From the NCBI GenBank assembly GCA_008694505.1, contig VZDJ01000223.1, positions 143,398 to 207,397 of the forward strand: a stretch of DNA of 64,000 nucleotides, written 5' to 3'. Position numbers and translations under genes: made by a program. The notes under the pieces are model-generated. The model worked only from the letters and a program-made list of their open reading frames with translations, ran no database searches and was not told the origin of the DNA. This DNA is from Cyanoderma ruficeps (Eukaryota > Chordata > Aves > Passeriformes > Timaliidae). Shown here in pieces: positions 25,647 to 36,573 of the stretch (the stretch's first letter is position 1; each line of letters opens with the position of its first letter).

Positions 25647-27983
25647 AAGCAAACAAACAAAAGTTAGGCGTTGTCTGTCTGAACATTAAGAGACTTTGCC
25701 TGGAGGGAGAAGAACTTGCTTAACCAACGAGATGCTTTGCCTTCTGGAGCTGGAAAGGCAAAGGAGAATTTTATTCTTCACAAAGTGCAATAGATTTACT
25801 GCTATGAAATTCTGTTGCTTTACAGTCGCAGTGTACTTTCTGGGGACAGTGTGCTCAGCTGAACTTCCTGTTAAAGAGAGATGATGTTAAATATAGTGAA
25901 TATGTCTTTACCAAAAATATGTTGAAAGAGGCTAACATTAAACTATTGAGATGGGACATAATGTATTCTTCCTCCTTTTACCAAGCCAGCCACTCTTCAC
26001 TCTTAACTAGGTGTCCTGTAAATTGTTACCTGGTAAGATAAGACCTTTGACCTGAAGAATTATTAAACTACTTGATTGAATTTAACCTGCTTGTTGACCT
26101 GGTTTATAGTGCACAGCGCTCACCACCCACTGGCTTTGCTTTGCCTTCACCCAGTGCCATCCACAGAGGCTGCAGCTGCTTGAATGGGCCACCAGCTGAT
26201 GGCTGTGAGTCCTGGCCAGTGTTTCTCGTGTTCCTGCTGTCCCCAGCCCTTCTCCTTGTGCCTGTGGCCCAGCCCAGCCCTCCCAGCCCCGTGTCCCTGA
26301 GCTCCTGAGTCCCAGTCCAAACCTGAGCTCTTCCTTCTCACCACTGCAGGCAGGATGGAGGGGTGGCCCTGGCTGCCACAGGGCTCTGTGCCCACCACAC
26401 CCCGCTGAGCTTGCTGGAGCCAATTCACCTCCACCTGCAGACTGAGCCTCCTCTGTGACCTCCACAGCTCCTGGCTGCACCCAGGGCAAAGCTCTCTGAG
26501 ATTGTTGGGTGCAGATGAATGAGTATCTAACTCCTCTCAGCTGGCCCAGCAAGGCCAGGCAAGCTGTTGTCTTCTGGTCCATTCCTAAGTGAAACAGCAC
26601 GTCAGACTTTTCTATTTGTTTAACTGACATATTTTTCAAAAAATAATTTTCCCAAAAACTTTTTTCCCCCCAAATATTGCAGTTTTCAGGTGTTTAGTAG
26701 CACACCAGGGATATAATGGAGGCTGCAGCGTCTCTGCTTTCACTTTTGAGCTGATTTAGGTGCTTGGTAGGACTTCATCAGTGTTAGATCAAGCACGCAT
26801 CAAAGCCCGGAGGCAGTGGGAATGAAAACACCGTGGTGCTGGCAGGATCCCCAAGGAAGGGCTCCCACCTGTGCACACCAGCCCGAGGCAGAGCGCTGAA
26901 GACAACCAGCAGCTCCCAGCTGGGAAGGAGAGCCGAGGCCGTGCCCTGGCACACGGCTGGTGGAGGTGACATGGCCCGGTGCTGCTGCTGGCACCGAGCC
27001 CGTGCGATCCCTTGGTCCTGCCCTTCCTGGACTCTGTTCCTCTTGGGCTGCTCCTCAGGCAAGGCGGTCACCAAAGTCTTCCCAAAACAGCTGAGGCAGA
27101 GGTTTCTGCAGTATCTGCTCCTTCCTGACAGCTCTGGTGCATCCTGCATAAAGATCAGTCAGACCCATGCTGTCTAAAGCAGTCATTGTGTCCCCACCCC
27201 CGAGCCTTTCTCAGGCAAATCCCCGTGGAGCTGTGATTCCTCTCTCCAGCCGTCAGCCCCTGGAATGGGACTGCAGGTGCTCGAGGGGTGCTGGCTGTGG
27301 GGCTGAAGAGACCCAGACCCAGGAAGGGCAGCCACAGGTGGGGCTTTGCCCCTCCCTTGGGGTGTGAAAGTCTGACTTCTCCCAGTGACAGGGAACCCAA
27401 AAGCCTTTCAGAGGGCCAGCCCTGAGATGGAACTTCCCAAAACACACAGGACTGCCTTGCTGGGCCTGTTGGGATGGCTGGGTCTGTGCTCTGGTGCTGT
27501 CCCATCTCCAGCCCAGGACCAGTTTGCTGGGAATGGAAATGCAAAGCTTTGAGCTGCCAGTGGCAGGAGTGAGGTGCTGCTGCCTGGGTGGCTGTACAGG
27601 ACAGGTTTAGCCTATCCAACATAGATTATTATAAACTATTAAGGGTGCAACATTTATTGCAATGTATCTATTAAAAGAAAAAAGAAAAAAAAGGTGTATA
27701 GTGTTCAGAAGCTGTGAAAATAGTGTAAGAACTGTACATTGTGAATTCTGGTTATTTTTTTTTTCTTGTACCATAGAAAAAATGTATAAAAATATCAAAA
27801 AGCTGATGTGCAGGGATGTTGCCTTATTGTCTGTAAAATGAAGCTCAGGAACATAACTGCTTCAAAGAGCTTCCGAATATTTTATCCGGTATCCTGGTTT
27901 GACTTCCTCCTCTATTTAAGCTATTATACATGGATCAGAGTGTTTATGTAATAGTTCTATTCTTTTGCCTGCAGGTCAGTTGT

Positions 27984-27989
27984 AATAAA
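27984..27989 (+). promoter_or_regulatory. MAP2K4: Distal poly(A) signal of MAP2K4
   Basis: AATAAA in tgtaataaaactaag, followed about 20 bp later by the T/GT-rich sequence gaccttgttattttccttt. This is the most likely end of the full-length transcript. Confidence 0.7.
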
Positions 27990-28005
27990 ACTAAGATACG
28001 ACTGT

Positions 28006-31000
28006 GACCTTGTTATTTTCCTTTTGTAAGGTCAGACATGAACGGGAAGGTTCACTGAGAGCTGTGGAATATTTGCCTTCCAGGCCTGTCCTCCAGGTGG
28101 AAGAAACCTTCAAAGGAGGAAGGAAAGCAACCTTCAAATCTGCTTGTGCCAAATGAAAGAGGCGTAGGGAGCTCTGGATGTATTTTGTGTCTCTGGAAGC
28201 CTGCTGGGCCCTCGGTGTGTTCGGGTGCCTCTCAGGCCAGCACTGTTGGCAGCACAGGGAGGTTCTGGGGCTCAGGACACCTCGTCCCTGTGAGGAGGGC
28301 AGGTGGCCATGCCCACCCTCCAGGGAAAGGGCAGCTGGTGCTCCCAGCCCTGATGGCTCCTTTAGTTTTGCAAGAGCAGTCGAGGTCTGCAGAACCCAGA
28401 TGGTCTCAGGTCCTGAGTAAGTCCTGCTGCCTGGTGCTGGGATGGCTCTTCTGCCTGGAAGCTGTGGAGGGCTTGGAATCTGCCCAGTCAAGTGGGTAGA
28501 ACTGGACCCCAGCAGCCCCACTGGGAAAGAAGAGTGGCTGGGGGAGAGGGCCCAGTCATGAGTGTCTGTCCTGCTGCAGTGGGCTGGATGGGACCGTCCA
28601 GGAGTGCCCAGCTCAGAGAGGAGAGAGCCAGAGCATCCTGCAGGGATTGCTGGTCATGGTAAACCTCAGGATCAGGAATAGTTGGGAATGGGTGGATCAC
28701 CTGATGGCACCAGCTCCTGCAAGGTCTCACCACTTGGAGGGTGACAGTTGTGTCTAAGGGAAGGCAGAGAAGACAAACGGAGCTGAAGAAGGTCTTGCTG
28801 TGTAGATGCACAGTGTGAAAGGTTCATGTAGCTCAAGTCTAGTCAGTTTGCCTAAATTCTGTGTTCTCACCACATCAAGCCTTTTTCTGGACCTTTTGTT
28901 GCCAGCACAATACTTCAGAGATTTTTGGGTCACCTGCTATCCTCACTCTTCCGTCAGAATCCAAGATCCCTGTTTTGGTGAAGGAAGAAGACAAAATCTG
29001 AGCACACACCAGGGACGGTCCTTCCTTCCCTGGGAGGGAATGTATTTATGGACATTTTGGTCCCTCTTACCTGCTGCTTGTTGAACTCATGCTCCATTCT
29101 CCCTCTGGACTCTTTCCTGCCTGCAGGCCCTTCACTGCCCTCACCAAGGATCCTGTTGTCACTGTGTCACTGCTGAGGCAGCACAGAATAAATCCGACCT
29201 CATCCCAGATGCTGCTGCTGTCTCCAACAGGATCCATTCCTGCTCAGGGCCAGTGCTACTGCTCCTGACAGCCCTTGGACAATTCCAGCACTCCTTGCTT
29301 GAGCGATGTGTGATGGCTTTCTCCAGCCCTTTGGGCATCAAGGCCAGCTCTGCACAGCCCAGCTCTGGCTCTCCCTCTGCCAGCACAGAGGCTGCCCTGC
29401 TTTCCATGCTCAGTGCCAGGACTCTGGACCAGCCTCCCAGCAGACTTGGAGCCACTGGCCACTGTCTGTGCTTAGTGGCCCAGATTGGCACCTCACACCA
29501 GTTCCTCACACCTTTGTGCCCACTGGCATGGCCAAGGTGCTTCTTAGATCTTCAACAAGCATCATACAGCATCCAGAAAATCCCACTGTGCTCTGTTGTG
29601 GTTATGATGTGTCTGAGGAGGTCCAAGACCAGCTTTAAGGTTTGGATGAGCTCAAACCCATCCCTGCCTGGACCCAAGCAGGTGGAATGCAGATGTGCAT
29701 CGTCACCTGTTCTGTCAGGAGTGGCATGGGCAGTATTTCCATTAATATTCTGGCATGGCTTCCCCTGGCCTTCATCCCAGCCCTTTGGGGGCCAGGTGAA
29801 TATAAATGAAAGGCTCAGGTCTGTGTTGCTGGGGGTTCCCCCTGTGCTGGCACTGCTGGAGCACCTCCAGTGCTGGGGACAGCTCTGGGACACTCAGGAC
29901 AGGAAGGACATTGAGGGGCTGGAGCGTCCCCAGGGAAGGGAGTGGAGCTGGGGAAGGGTCTGGAGCCCCAGGAGAGGCAGAGGGAGCTGGGAAAGGGGCT
30001 CAGCCAGGAGAAAAGGAGGCTCAGAGGGGAATTTCTGGTTCTGCACAACTCCCTGACAGGAGGGGACAGCCAGGGGAAATCTGGGATCTGCTTCCAGGGA
30101 ACAGGGACAGGATGAGAGGGAACGGCCTCAGGCTGGGCCAGGGGAGGCTCAGGTTGGACATGAGCAGGAATTTCCCCATGGAAAGGGTGGTCAGGCCTTG
30201 GAACTGCCCAGGGAGGTTTGTAGTGCCCATCCCTGGAGGTGCCCAAGGAAGGGCTGGAGGTGGCACTCAGTGCTCGGGGCTGGGGACAAGGTGGGGATCA
30301 GGTTGGACTCGATGCTCTGGGAGGGCTTTTCCAATCTCAGTGATTCCATGATTCTGTTAACACACAGGTGCTTCTTTTTAAAACAACTCCATTTTCCCGT
30401 CGACTCCTGATACAAATCACACGTGGCCGTTGCTCTGAGCGTGGTAAGGGGCCCAGGGGAAGATGGAGTGACTGCTCAGAGGAACAAGGGAAGGAAACAG
30501 CTACTGTATTTTCCCTTTATGTTTACAGCTGTGCAAGTGCTTGGAGAACGAGATGAAGCACAAACTCCCTCTCCTGGAGACACACGGCACTTTCTGTTGG
30601 AAACAGAACAGCAGGGCAGTCTGTGAGCTGCTCTGGGGGAGCCAGAAACCCTTTGTCTTGGCATAAATCCCACACCTCCCATCAGGAGAGCGTGGTATGC
30701 CCGAATAGCAAATCCCTGCTCAACTGGGCAGAAGAGCTGGGCGAAGGGGTGTCACCCTGCAGGTGTAGCTGCGCCAGCAGCCCCAAAAACACAGGCTTGA
30801 GAAGGCTGGAAAGGCTTGGTGTAGGAAGGCAGCTACTCACTCTGAGATTTTCTGGTTTGCAGGATTGTGTGTGGTGAAGTTTGTGATACCTGTGGGGGTA
30901 TGCATGGTCTGTCTCAACCTCAGAGCTGGTGGGGAGATGCTGTGGATGTCTCAGTGACTGTGGTGGGGGAGGCACTGGGTGGTGAACTGAGACAGGCAGC

Positions 31001-32395
31001 TCACATTTAAAAAAAAATGCTAAAGGCATGAAAAATGTTAACTTGACTCTATAAACATTTTTTGTTTGTTTATTTTGTATTTCCTCTGGTTTTTTTTCAG
31101 GTAGGAAGTCTCAGGGAGAGTGGGACGTCACTGGGATGGTTCAGCTTGGTGTTGAGAGAAAGGAAAATCCCAGAACCCTAAATTCCTTGGGACAGACTGT
31201 GTGGGAAAATCACCTACACATGGAAGACTGAGCGAGGACTGATTCGAGGCACTGGGAGGGGAGGAGAGGGGCCCATCCCACGGGCACACCCTCTGCTTTC
31301 CCAGGAGGCAGCTCCACTTTGGCTGGAGGATCACAGGCGCAGGCAGAGCCGGGCTGAGCTCTTCTCCATGCAGCAGAAAATCTGCTGCTGGTGTCCTTTG
31401 GGGTCTGGAAGGAGACTCAGGGAGCCTCTGGTCCCTCTCTCTGCCTGGGGCAGGACCCCAGTCTGGGCTCAGCTCTCCCAGGTGCTCTGCTCCAAACCTT
31501 GGCATCTGACAGGTGTCATTCCTGCCCTTGTGAGCTGAGACTCCCTGTACCACTCACTCTGCTCTTTGCCCTTCTCAGCAGGGAAAGGAGACTCAGCTCC
31601 CCCAGCTGCTCTGCTGCAGGGGGAGCAGCACAGGCAGGCTTTCCTCAGCAGGCAGATGGGGCAGGGGAGTGCTCCAGTCCACTGATATTCCTAAAATAAT
31701 CCCAGGCTGAGGATTGTCTCCTCATTCTCTGAGAAATCACGACCTGGCTCAGCCCAGGCTCTTCATCACAGCACGCCTGGCTGCAGGGTGTGGGTTACAC
31801 ATTAAAGGATGTTCATAGGAACTGATTATTTGTCCATCTTTTCAGATTCACTTGATCCCTGTCTCAGGACTATTTCACCTTCAGCCCACCTGGGCAGTCC
31901 CTCCTTGCACACAGGTACGCAAATACCCAAGAACCTTTTCTAATCAAAGGAAAGATGTGACAAATCTGGAAACAGACACTCAGGGCTGCTGTGGAGAAGG
32001 ATCCAAGGTCCCCCAGAGTGAGGTCCCAGTGTGCTGTGCTTGTGGGCAGTGGGAAGTTTGGCTGTGGCACAGCTCTGCCTGTACCCAGCACCCTGTGGCC
32101 ACCAGCCCAGTGCAGACAAAAATACCAAGGGGCTTGGGCAAGGGGTCAGCTCTGCCTTTCAAGGGGGACCCAAGGAGTGGAGTCTGCAGGAAAACAAAGG
32201 CAGAGCCAAGAAAAGAAAAAGACAGGAGACTGGTGGGTGTGTTCACAAATCTTCCTGGAGAAACTGCTGCCATGGATGAAATTCATCCGGCCTTGAAGGA
32301 CTGTAGCTGTCCCAGGCATGGAGCCGGTACCACGTGGCGGCAGCTGGGAGAGCTGTGGCTGTCCCAGTGTGAAGTCAAACAGCAAACCATGAGCA
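28006..32395. other. MAP2K4-MYOCD convergent intergenic spacer
   Basis: About 4.4 kb between the inferred ends of two converging genes. It contains a plus-oriented CR1 (29840-30360). Long open frames such as 29253-30056 plus are low-complexity, run into the CR1 and match no family I know. No RNA gene is recognised. Confidence 0.7.
29840..30360 (+). mobile_element. CR1 LINE, 5'-truncated, with intact 3' end
   Basis: It follows CR1 3' structure in order: the ctggagcacctcc region, an ORF2 tail with gagaaaaggaggctcagagg, aacggcctcaggctggg, ttggacatgagcagg, cttggaactgcccagggagg, catccctggaggtgcccaag, ggttggactcgatgctctgg, and a terminal tgattccatgattctgt tail. The good agreement suggests a relatively young insertion. 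No intact ORF remains. Confidence 0.93.
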
Positions 32396-32417
32396 GACAG
32401 AGCGGCAAGACAAGGGT

Positions 32418-32423
32418 TTTAAT
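32418..32423 (-). promoter_or_regulatory. MYOCD: Probable MYOCD poly(A) signal (ATTAAA)
   Basis: On the minus strand, ATTAAA sits in tcattattaaaacccttg and is followed by the T/GT-rich stretch ctctgtctgctcatggtttg. This is the common variant signal. Cleavage would fall near 32400. Confidence 0.5.
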
Positions 32424-33965
32424 AATGAAGGTGTTGCTGGTAACATAGGTAAGGAAATGTGCTTGCTTACAGGTTTGAAGCTGACAGCATCCCTTTAAAT
32501 AAGGAAATACATTTGCTGAGAGGAGAAAGTTACCTGGAAAGCTCTGTACAAGGCCGCGGTGGAGCAGCTAACACTACTCTGGTTCAAGTGCTCTGAATAT
32601 TCTCCACGGACTGGCTTAAAAAAAAAAAATATCTCACTTAGAAAAAGAAATTCTTTAAAAAAAAAAAATGCAACCTGTGATTGTCTATCCTAGCAGTGCC
32701 CTGTGACATTTGTACAATAGAAAAGTGGTGCTTTAAATAGTGACTTGAAAGCTACTGCCACGTGCTTTATACAGCATGCAACAACGGCAGGGACTGGGGA
32801 CACCGCCCGGGCTGCAGAGCTGCCTCCCACAGCTCCAGAATCCCTGGGGAAGAGCCACGGGAGCCACAGCCAGGCTGGACCTCCTCCCAGCAGCTTCATC
32901 TCCATGTGCTGTCCTTCCAGTAAGACAAATATTAAATACACTCAGTCTGTAAATAGTTTAACAATCTTTGTCAGCAACAATATTTACTTTGGCAAAACCA
33001 GAGTTGCGATGAACAGACGTGTCCATCACACAGTCTGCAGCAAGTTCTTTGGTGGAAGCCAAGAAGTGAAGCAAAGGCTCCTTCTTGCTAGAGCCTGAGG
33101 AAGAATATTGCACAGAGACTCATAGGAGAAATGCTGGTGATTCCAAACGCGAGCATCACTGCGGGAGAGCTTCCTTCTCTGCCGGCTGTGGGAGAACGGG
33201 CTCCTCCAGGCTCGGTGATTCACAGCTGTTCTCCGGCAGCCTTGCTCTGGGCTGAGGGGGCAGTGACGCTGGATAAACTCGGGGAGGAAGGGGAAGACTG
33301 CTGGGGATCGAGGAGGGAGGGGCAGAAGGATGGAGGGAAGGGTGGCAGAGGAGCAGGCACTCACAGAAAGCCTCAGGCACACAAGGGCTTGCTCAGCTCT
33401 GCCCCACGAGTGGTCACTGAGTGTCCCTGCCCGGCTCCCCCTGCTCCCGGGTCATGCAAGGGGTGGAGATCACCCTGGCCTGGCTGTGCACAGAACAGCC
33501 CCTCCAAAGCCTGGCTGGTCCTTTCATAGCACTTGCTCCTGCCTCGGCCAAAACACATCACACATCTCTTTGTGCAACCGGGGACACGGCTGCTCCACTG
33601 GGATGCCACATCCCCGCCATTCCTGCGCCTGCATCCTGAACATCTGCCTCCAATGTCCAGAGCTCTCTGCTCCAAGGTCACAGGCTGCAGCCTGATTCAG
33701 TTCAGAATGCAGCCAGGACAGCTCCTGGGCTTTCAGCCCCTCAGGACATGCCAAGGTGCCACCGTGAACACGGTGATCTCCATCTCTCATCCACCTGGAG
33801 CAGAGCTCTGCAGGGATGGGGCAATGCAGCTTTGGGCAGGAGGGAAGCAAGAGCCTGGCTGTCCAGAGAAGGGTGTTGGCACCTGGCTGGGCACAGCCCC
33901 CTGCTCTTCACCCTGGCACGGGCATGGCCAACATGAGCCCAACAACTCTGCCTGAAAGACTGGAT

Positions 33966-34024
33966 GAGGAGAGGAGAGGAGAGGAGAGGAGAGGAGAGGA
34001 GAGGAGAGGAGAGGAGAGGAGAGN
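33966..34024. repeat. (GAGGA)n microsatellite ending in an N
   Basis: About 11-12 perfect copies of the 5-mer gagga on the plus strand, ending in a single N at 34024. In MYOCD mRNA orientation this is a CCTCT polypyrimidine array in the 3' UTR, about 275 bases after the stop. The N implies the true array length was not resolved. Confidence 0.95.
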
Positions 34025-34297
34025 TTAAAGAAAGAAAACCGAAGTTCTTGTCAATCAAAGGAAGTGTTGTTTCAGGCACTGGTGTCCCTCTGTGGGGTTG
34101 TGTCAATGGAGGAAAACCAAAGTACCAGAGCTGTGCTGTCAGTTTTCAGTGACTGGAAATTCAAACAAGTTTATATGCTGGGAAAATGACTCCAGTTTCC
34201 CCTGGATGAGGCACGTTAGCCCTGCATGTTCTCTGGCACGACAGGAACACTGCGCTGCCTGCTGCAGGCTCACAGCATCCTGCCCCAGCACGTCCCT

Positions 34298-34851
34298 TCA
34301 CCACTGCTGCAGGTGCAGGTCCATGCTGGTGTTCAGGTTGAGGTCGGCAACATCCAGGAAATCGATGTTGAAGATGCTGGGGCCCGCGGGGGTGAGCGAG
34401 CTGAAGCCAGTGGCCGAGCTGGGGGGGGTGAGGTCCAGCCACTCCATCGTTTCCCACGGAGACTCAGTGAAACTCATTTGTAAACCGGAGCCCTCGGCGG
34501 GGGAAGGGGAGAGCTGCGTTTCCATGGGCGACAGGGGAGTCTGTAAAATCTCCTGGGAGTTGAGCAGTTCATCCGCGGCTTTCCCGGAGAACCCCTCCAT
34601 CATCCCATCGTAGTGGGGCTCCTCTCCCCCCATCTTCAGCAGGGCCATCTCGCCGACCCTGCCCAGGGGGCTGTGGGCATTGAGCAGCACCTCCAGGTGG
34701 GCGTCGCTGCTGCCCGGGCAGTGCTCGAAGGACACGGGCTCGAACGGGGCGGAGCCCTTGGGGACAGCGGCACCGGAGCTCCCCGTAGACACCATTATCT
34801 GAGGTACTTTCTGGAGGCAGGAGCGATCCTCCTTGGCGTTGGCTGGAATTT
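34298..34851 (-). CDS. MYOCD: MYOCD last coding exon (activation domain)
   Basis: Two bases complete a Glu codon, then 183 residues and TGA (34300-34298). It starts IPANAKEDRSCLQKVPQI and contains the acidic, Ser/Pro-rich transactivation domain with LEVLLNAHSPLG, EEPHYDGMMEGFSGKAADEL, SFTESPWETMEWLDLTPP, SIFNIDFLDVADLNLN and DLHLQQW. The acceptor is tttgttgacag. A C8 run (plus G8 at 34421-34428) lies inside the Thr-Pro-Pro codons; the frame is intact across it. Confidence 0.97.
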
Positions 34852-35479
34852 CTGTCAACAAACGAGAGGGATTTGAGGTGCTCTGGCAGTGCCCAGCACA
34901 GCCCTCCCGCTGACCCCTTGGGCATCCCTATGGAGACTTGCTCCCACTCAATCCCATTGGCACTGCGTGCCCACCCTCCCTGCGGGAAGCCTCACACATT
35001 CCTGCTTTGGGACTTTGATCCCCCGGGTTTGGACACAGCCCCTAGGGCACAGGCACTGGCAGCTGTCCCCAAGGGGCTGGGGAAGGGCACAGGCAGCACT
35101 TTGCACAGGGGAGGGCACCAGAAGTGCTCTGTGTGGGAGATGGCTCTGGCAGCCCTGGGAATGGGGGGCACACTGGGGGCTCTGTACGGGGAGGGGGCTG
35201 GCAGTGCTTGCACAGGGCTCCTGCCCACTGTCCCTTCTCTCTGCACAGGTGACAGCTGAGCCCAGAACACCCCATGGGGTTGGCACACACAGGAGCAGGC
35301 TCCGGGAGGGCTCAAACGCTTTTGGGTTCAATGTCAGTGGCTGCTGGCACAGGGAGGGCAGGGGAAAGCTGTACCTGACTCAGGCAGCTCTGCTGGGGTG
35401 CACAGAACCCACTGAGCCCCACAGACCGATGCTGGCCTGGAGGGGGAGCCCCGGAGGGAAAGAGGGAAGCAGAGCATAC
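34852..35479 (-). other. MYOCD: MYOCD intron before last exon
   Basis: A 628-bp GC-rich intron. Overlapping ORFs on both strands are chance. No repeat is recognised. Confidence 0.88.
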
Positions 35480-35537
35480 CTCCACTCTCAATCAGCACGT
35501 CCAGGAGCTCGTCCATCTGCTGACTTCGTGTCATCTG
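35480..35537 (-). CDS. MYOCD: MYOCD exon (QMTRSQQMDELLDVLIESG)
   Basis: A 58-bp exon: 19 codons, QMTRSQQMDELLDVLIESG, plus one base of the next Glu codon. The motif is shared by myocardin and MRTFs upstream of the activation domain. The acceptor is a CAGCAG tandem; use of the first AG gives VKQQMTR as in mammals. The donor is GTATGC, weaker than most in this gene. Confidence 0.96.
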
Positions 35538-36459
35538 CTGCAGCAAACGACAAAGAGGAGAGTAGAGGGCATTACGAGGATAGTCCCTCCGGCCACAAGC
35601 CAGGTAGATGGTTCTAGACCCCAAAAAAGATGGCTCTAGACCCCACAAATGGCTTCCTCCCGCACAGAAGAGAGGTCGTACCAACACGGGGCTGCCAGCA
35701 GCGTTCAGGGCACTGCAGGGACGTGGCACAATCACGGTGGATCTGGGGAGCAAAGCACCCTTCCCTGCTGCCAACCCTCTGCTCAGTGGCCACCACAGCC
35801 TGCCCTGTCCCTGGGCCCTCAGGACACACCAACATTTTGGCCCCAGCACCTCACACTGGGATGTACCTGCCTGCCCTCCCTGCTCCCTGCACTGCCCAGG
35901 CTCCCTCCTCTCCCTGACTGGAACCTGGAAGATCTCCTGCACGCTGGCATAAACCTGTTTTCACCCTGCCAAGAGCATCACTCCGCTTTCCTAAAGTCAC
36001 CACCAGTCCCAGCACTGAGGCTGCTCCCAGACTCTGATGGGAAGGAAGGTGTTCCTGGGCCATGGCCAGTCCTCCCAGCAGGAACAGCGCTCCCGGGTAC
36101 GGCTCAAGGGGGGGCAGATGGCACGGAGCAGGAGGAGGTGTCCTGGTGACCTGGGAATGCTCAAGGGTCTGTCTCTGACACAGCACTGAGCACCCAAAGA
36201 GAGTACACTGGCACCCTAAGGGACTTGGGGGGTGTCAGGACCTCTGGGGGCACAGGGGACACGATCCTGCCCAGCAGGGTGTCCAACTCCTTTGTGGCTA
36301 GTCAGCAACCCTTCAAAAGAGCCCATTCCTCATGGAAACAGGCTTGTCCTACCCAGAGACCCCAAAACGGGTTGGAACTCCTGCAGCTCAGTCCCACTGA
36401 CTGCAAAAACATATCACGGGCAGCCCTAGCCCTGTAGGAAACAAAAACCATGCAGTTAC
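35538..36459 (-). other. MYOCD: MYOCD intron
   Basis: A 922-bp intron, GC-rich, with no repeat or other feature recognised. Confidence 0.88.
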
Positions 36460-36573
36460 CTGCTTCACTGCATCCTCATAGGGTGGAGGCTGCTTTACCT
36501 CTGACAGGGCTGGGCTTGACTTACAAAAACTTGGGGATGAAATAGAAAACTTTTGGCCTGACTGCGCAGCCAT
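36460..36573 (-). CDS. MYOCD: MYOCD exon (PPPYEDAVKQ)
   Basis: A 114-bp, phase 0 exon of 38 codons from MAAQSGQKFSISSPSF to PPPYEDAVKQ. It corresponds to human MAGLHSSDKVGPKFSIPSP through PPSYEDAVKQ, including a PPxY motif (PPPY here), a potential WW-domain ligand. The acceptor is tttccccatgcag and the donor is GTAACT. Confidence 0.95.

Larger units (their letters stand above)
1..28005 (+). other. MAP2K4: MAP2K4 gene span (exons 3-11, 3' UTR; 5' part off window)
   Basis: Nine exons splice in frame into 327 residues equivalent to human MKK4 73-399 (numbering from memory). MKK4 is a cytosolic dual-specificity kinase that phosphorylates JNK and p38 on the activation loop Thr and Tyr. Visible landmarks in order are the glycine loop GRGAYGSV (109-116), ATP lysine 131 in MAVK, the catalytic HRD with Asp229, DFG with Asp247, the activating residues Ser257 and Thr261 in DSIAKT, the C-terminal DVD docking region, and the terminal MYVD. 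Every junction is GT-AG and phase consistent, and total length matches the mammalian protein exactly. Exons 1 and 2 (N-terminus with the JNK/p38 docking site) lie to the left. Differences from my memory of human are conservative, such as RNGN for RSGN and TVDV for AVEV. Confidence 0.98.
25255..28005 (+). other. MAP2K4: MAP2K4 3' UTR
   Basis: Noncoding tail from the stop codon to the distal poly(A) signal, about 2.75 kb, close to the length I recall for mammalian MAP2K4. The distal 400 bp (27600-28005) are AT-rich and look UTR-like; the middle (26100-27600) is GC-rich and could be more rapidly evolving. ORFs inside it on both strands look like chance. The end point is inferred from the AATAAA at 27984. 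Confidence 0.75.
32396..34297 (-). other. MYOCD: MYOCD 3' UTR (inferred extent)
   Basis: Minus-strand sequence after the stop. It contains a CCTCT (GAGGA on plus) array near the stop, AT-rich stretches, and two T12 tracts (plus-strand A runs at 32618-32629 and 32657-32668). No minus-strand AATAAA lies between the stop and 32424; the first plausible signal is ATTAAA at 32423-32418. The end is inferred, not proven. Confidence 0.6.

Noticed and set aside
27907..27916. MEF2-like ctatttaagc in the MAP2K4 3' UTR
   Set aside because: Fails the YTAWWWWTAR consensus and lies in transcribed UTR; no supporting cluster.
29253..30056. 267-codon plus-strand ORF in the intergenic spacer
   Set aside because: Low-complexity, no domain resemblance, and its last third is CR1 noncoding sequence.
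34889..35617. 242-codon plus-strand ORF
   Set aside because: Covers a MYOCD intron and is antisense to the exon at 35480-35537; GC-rich chance frame.
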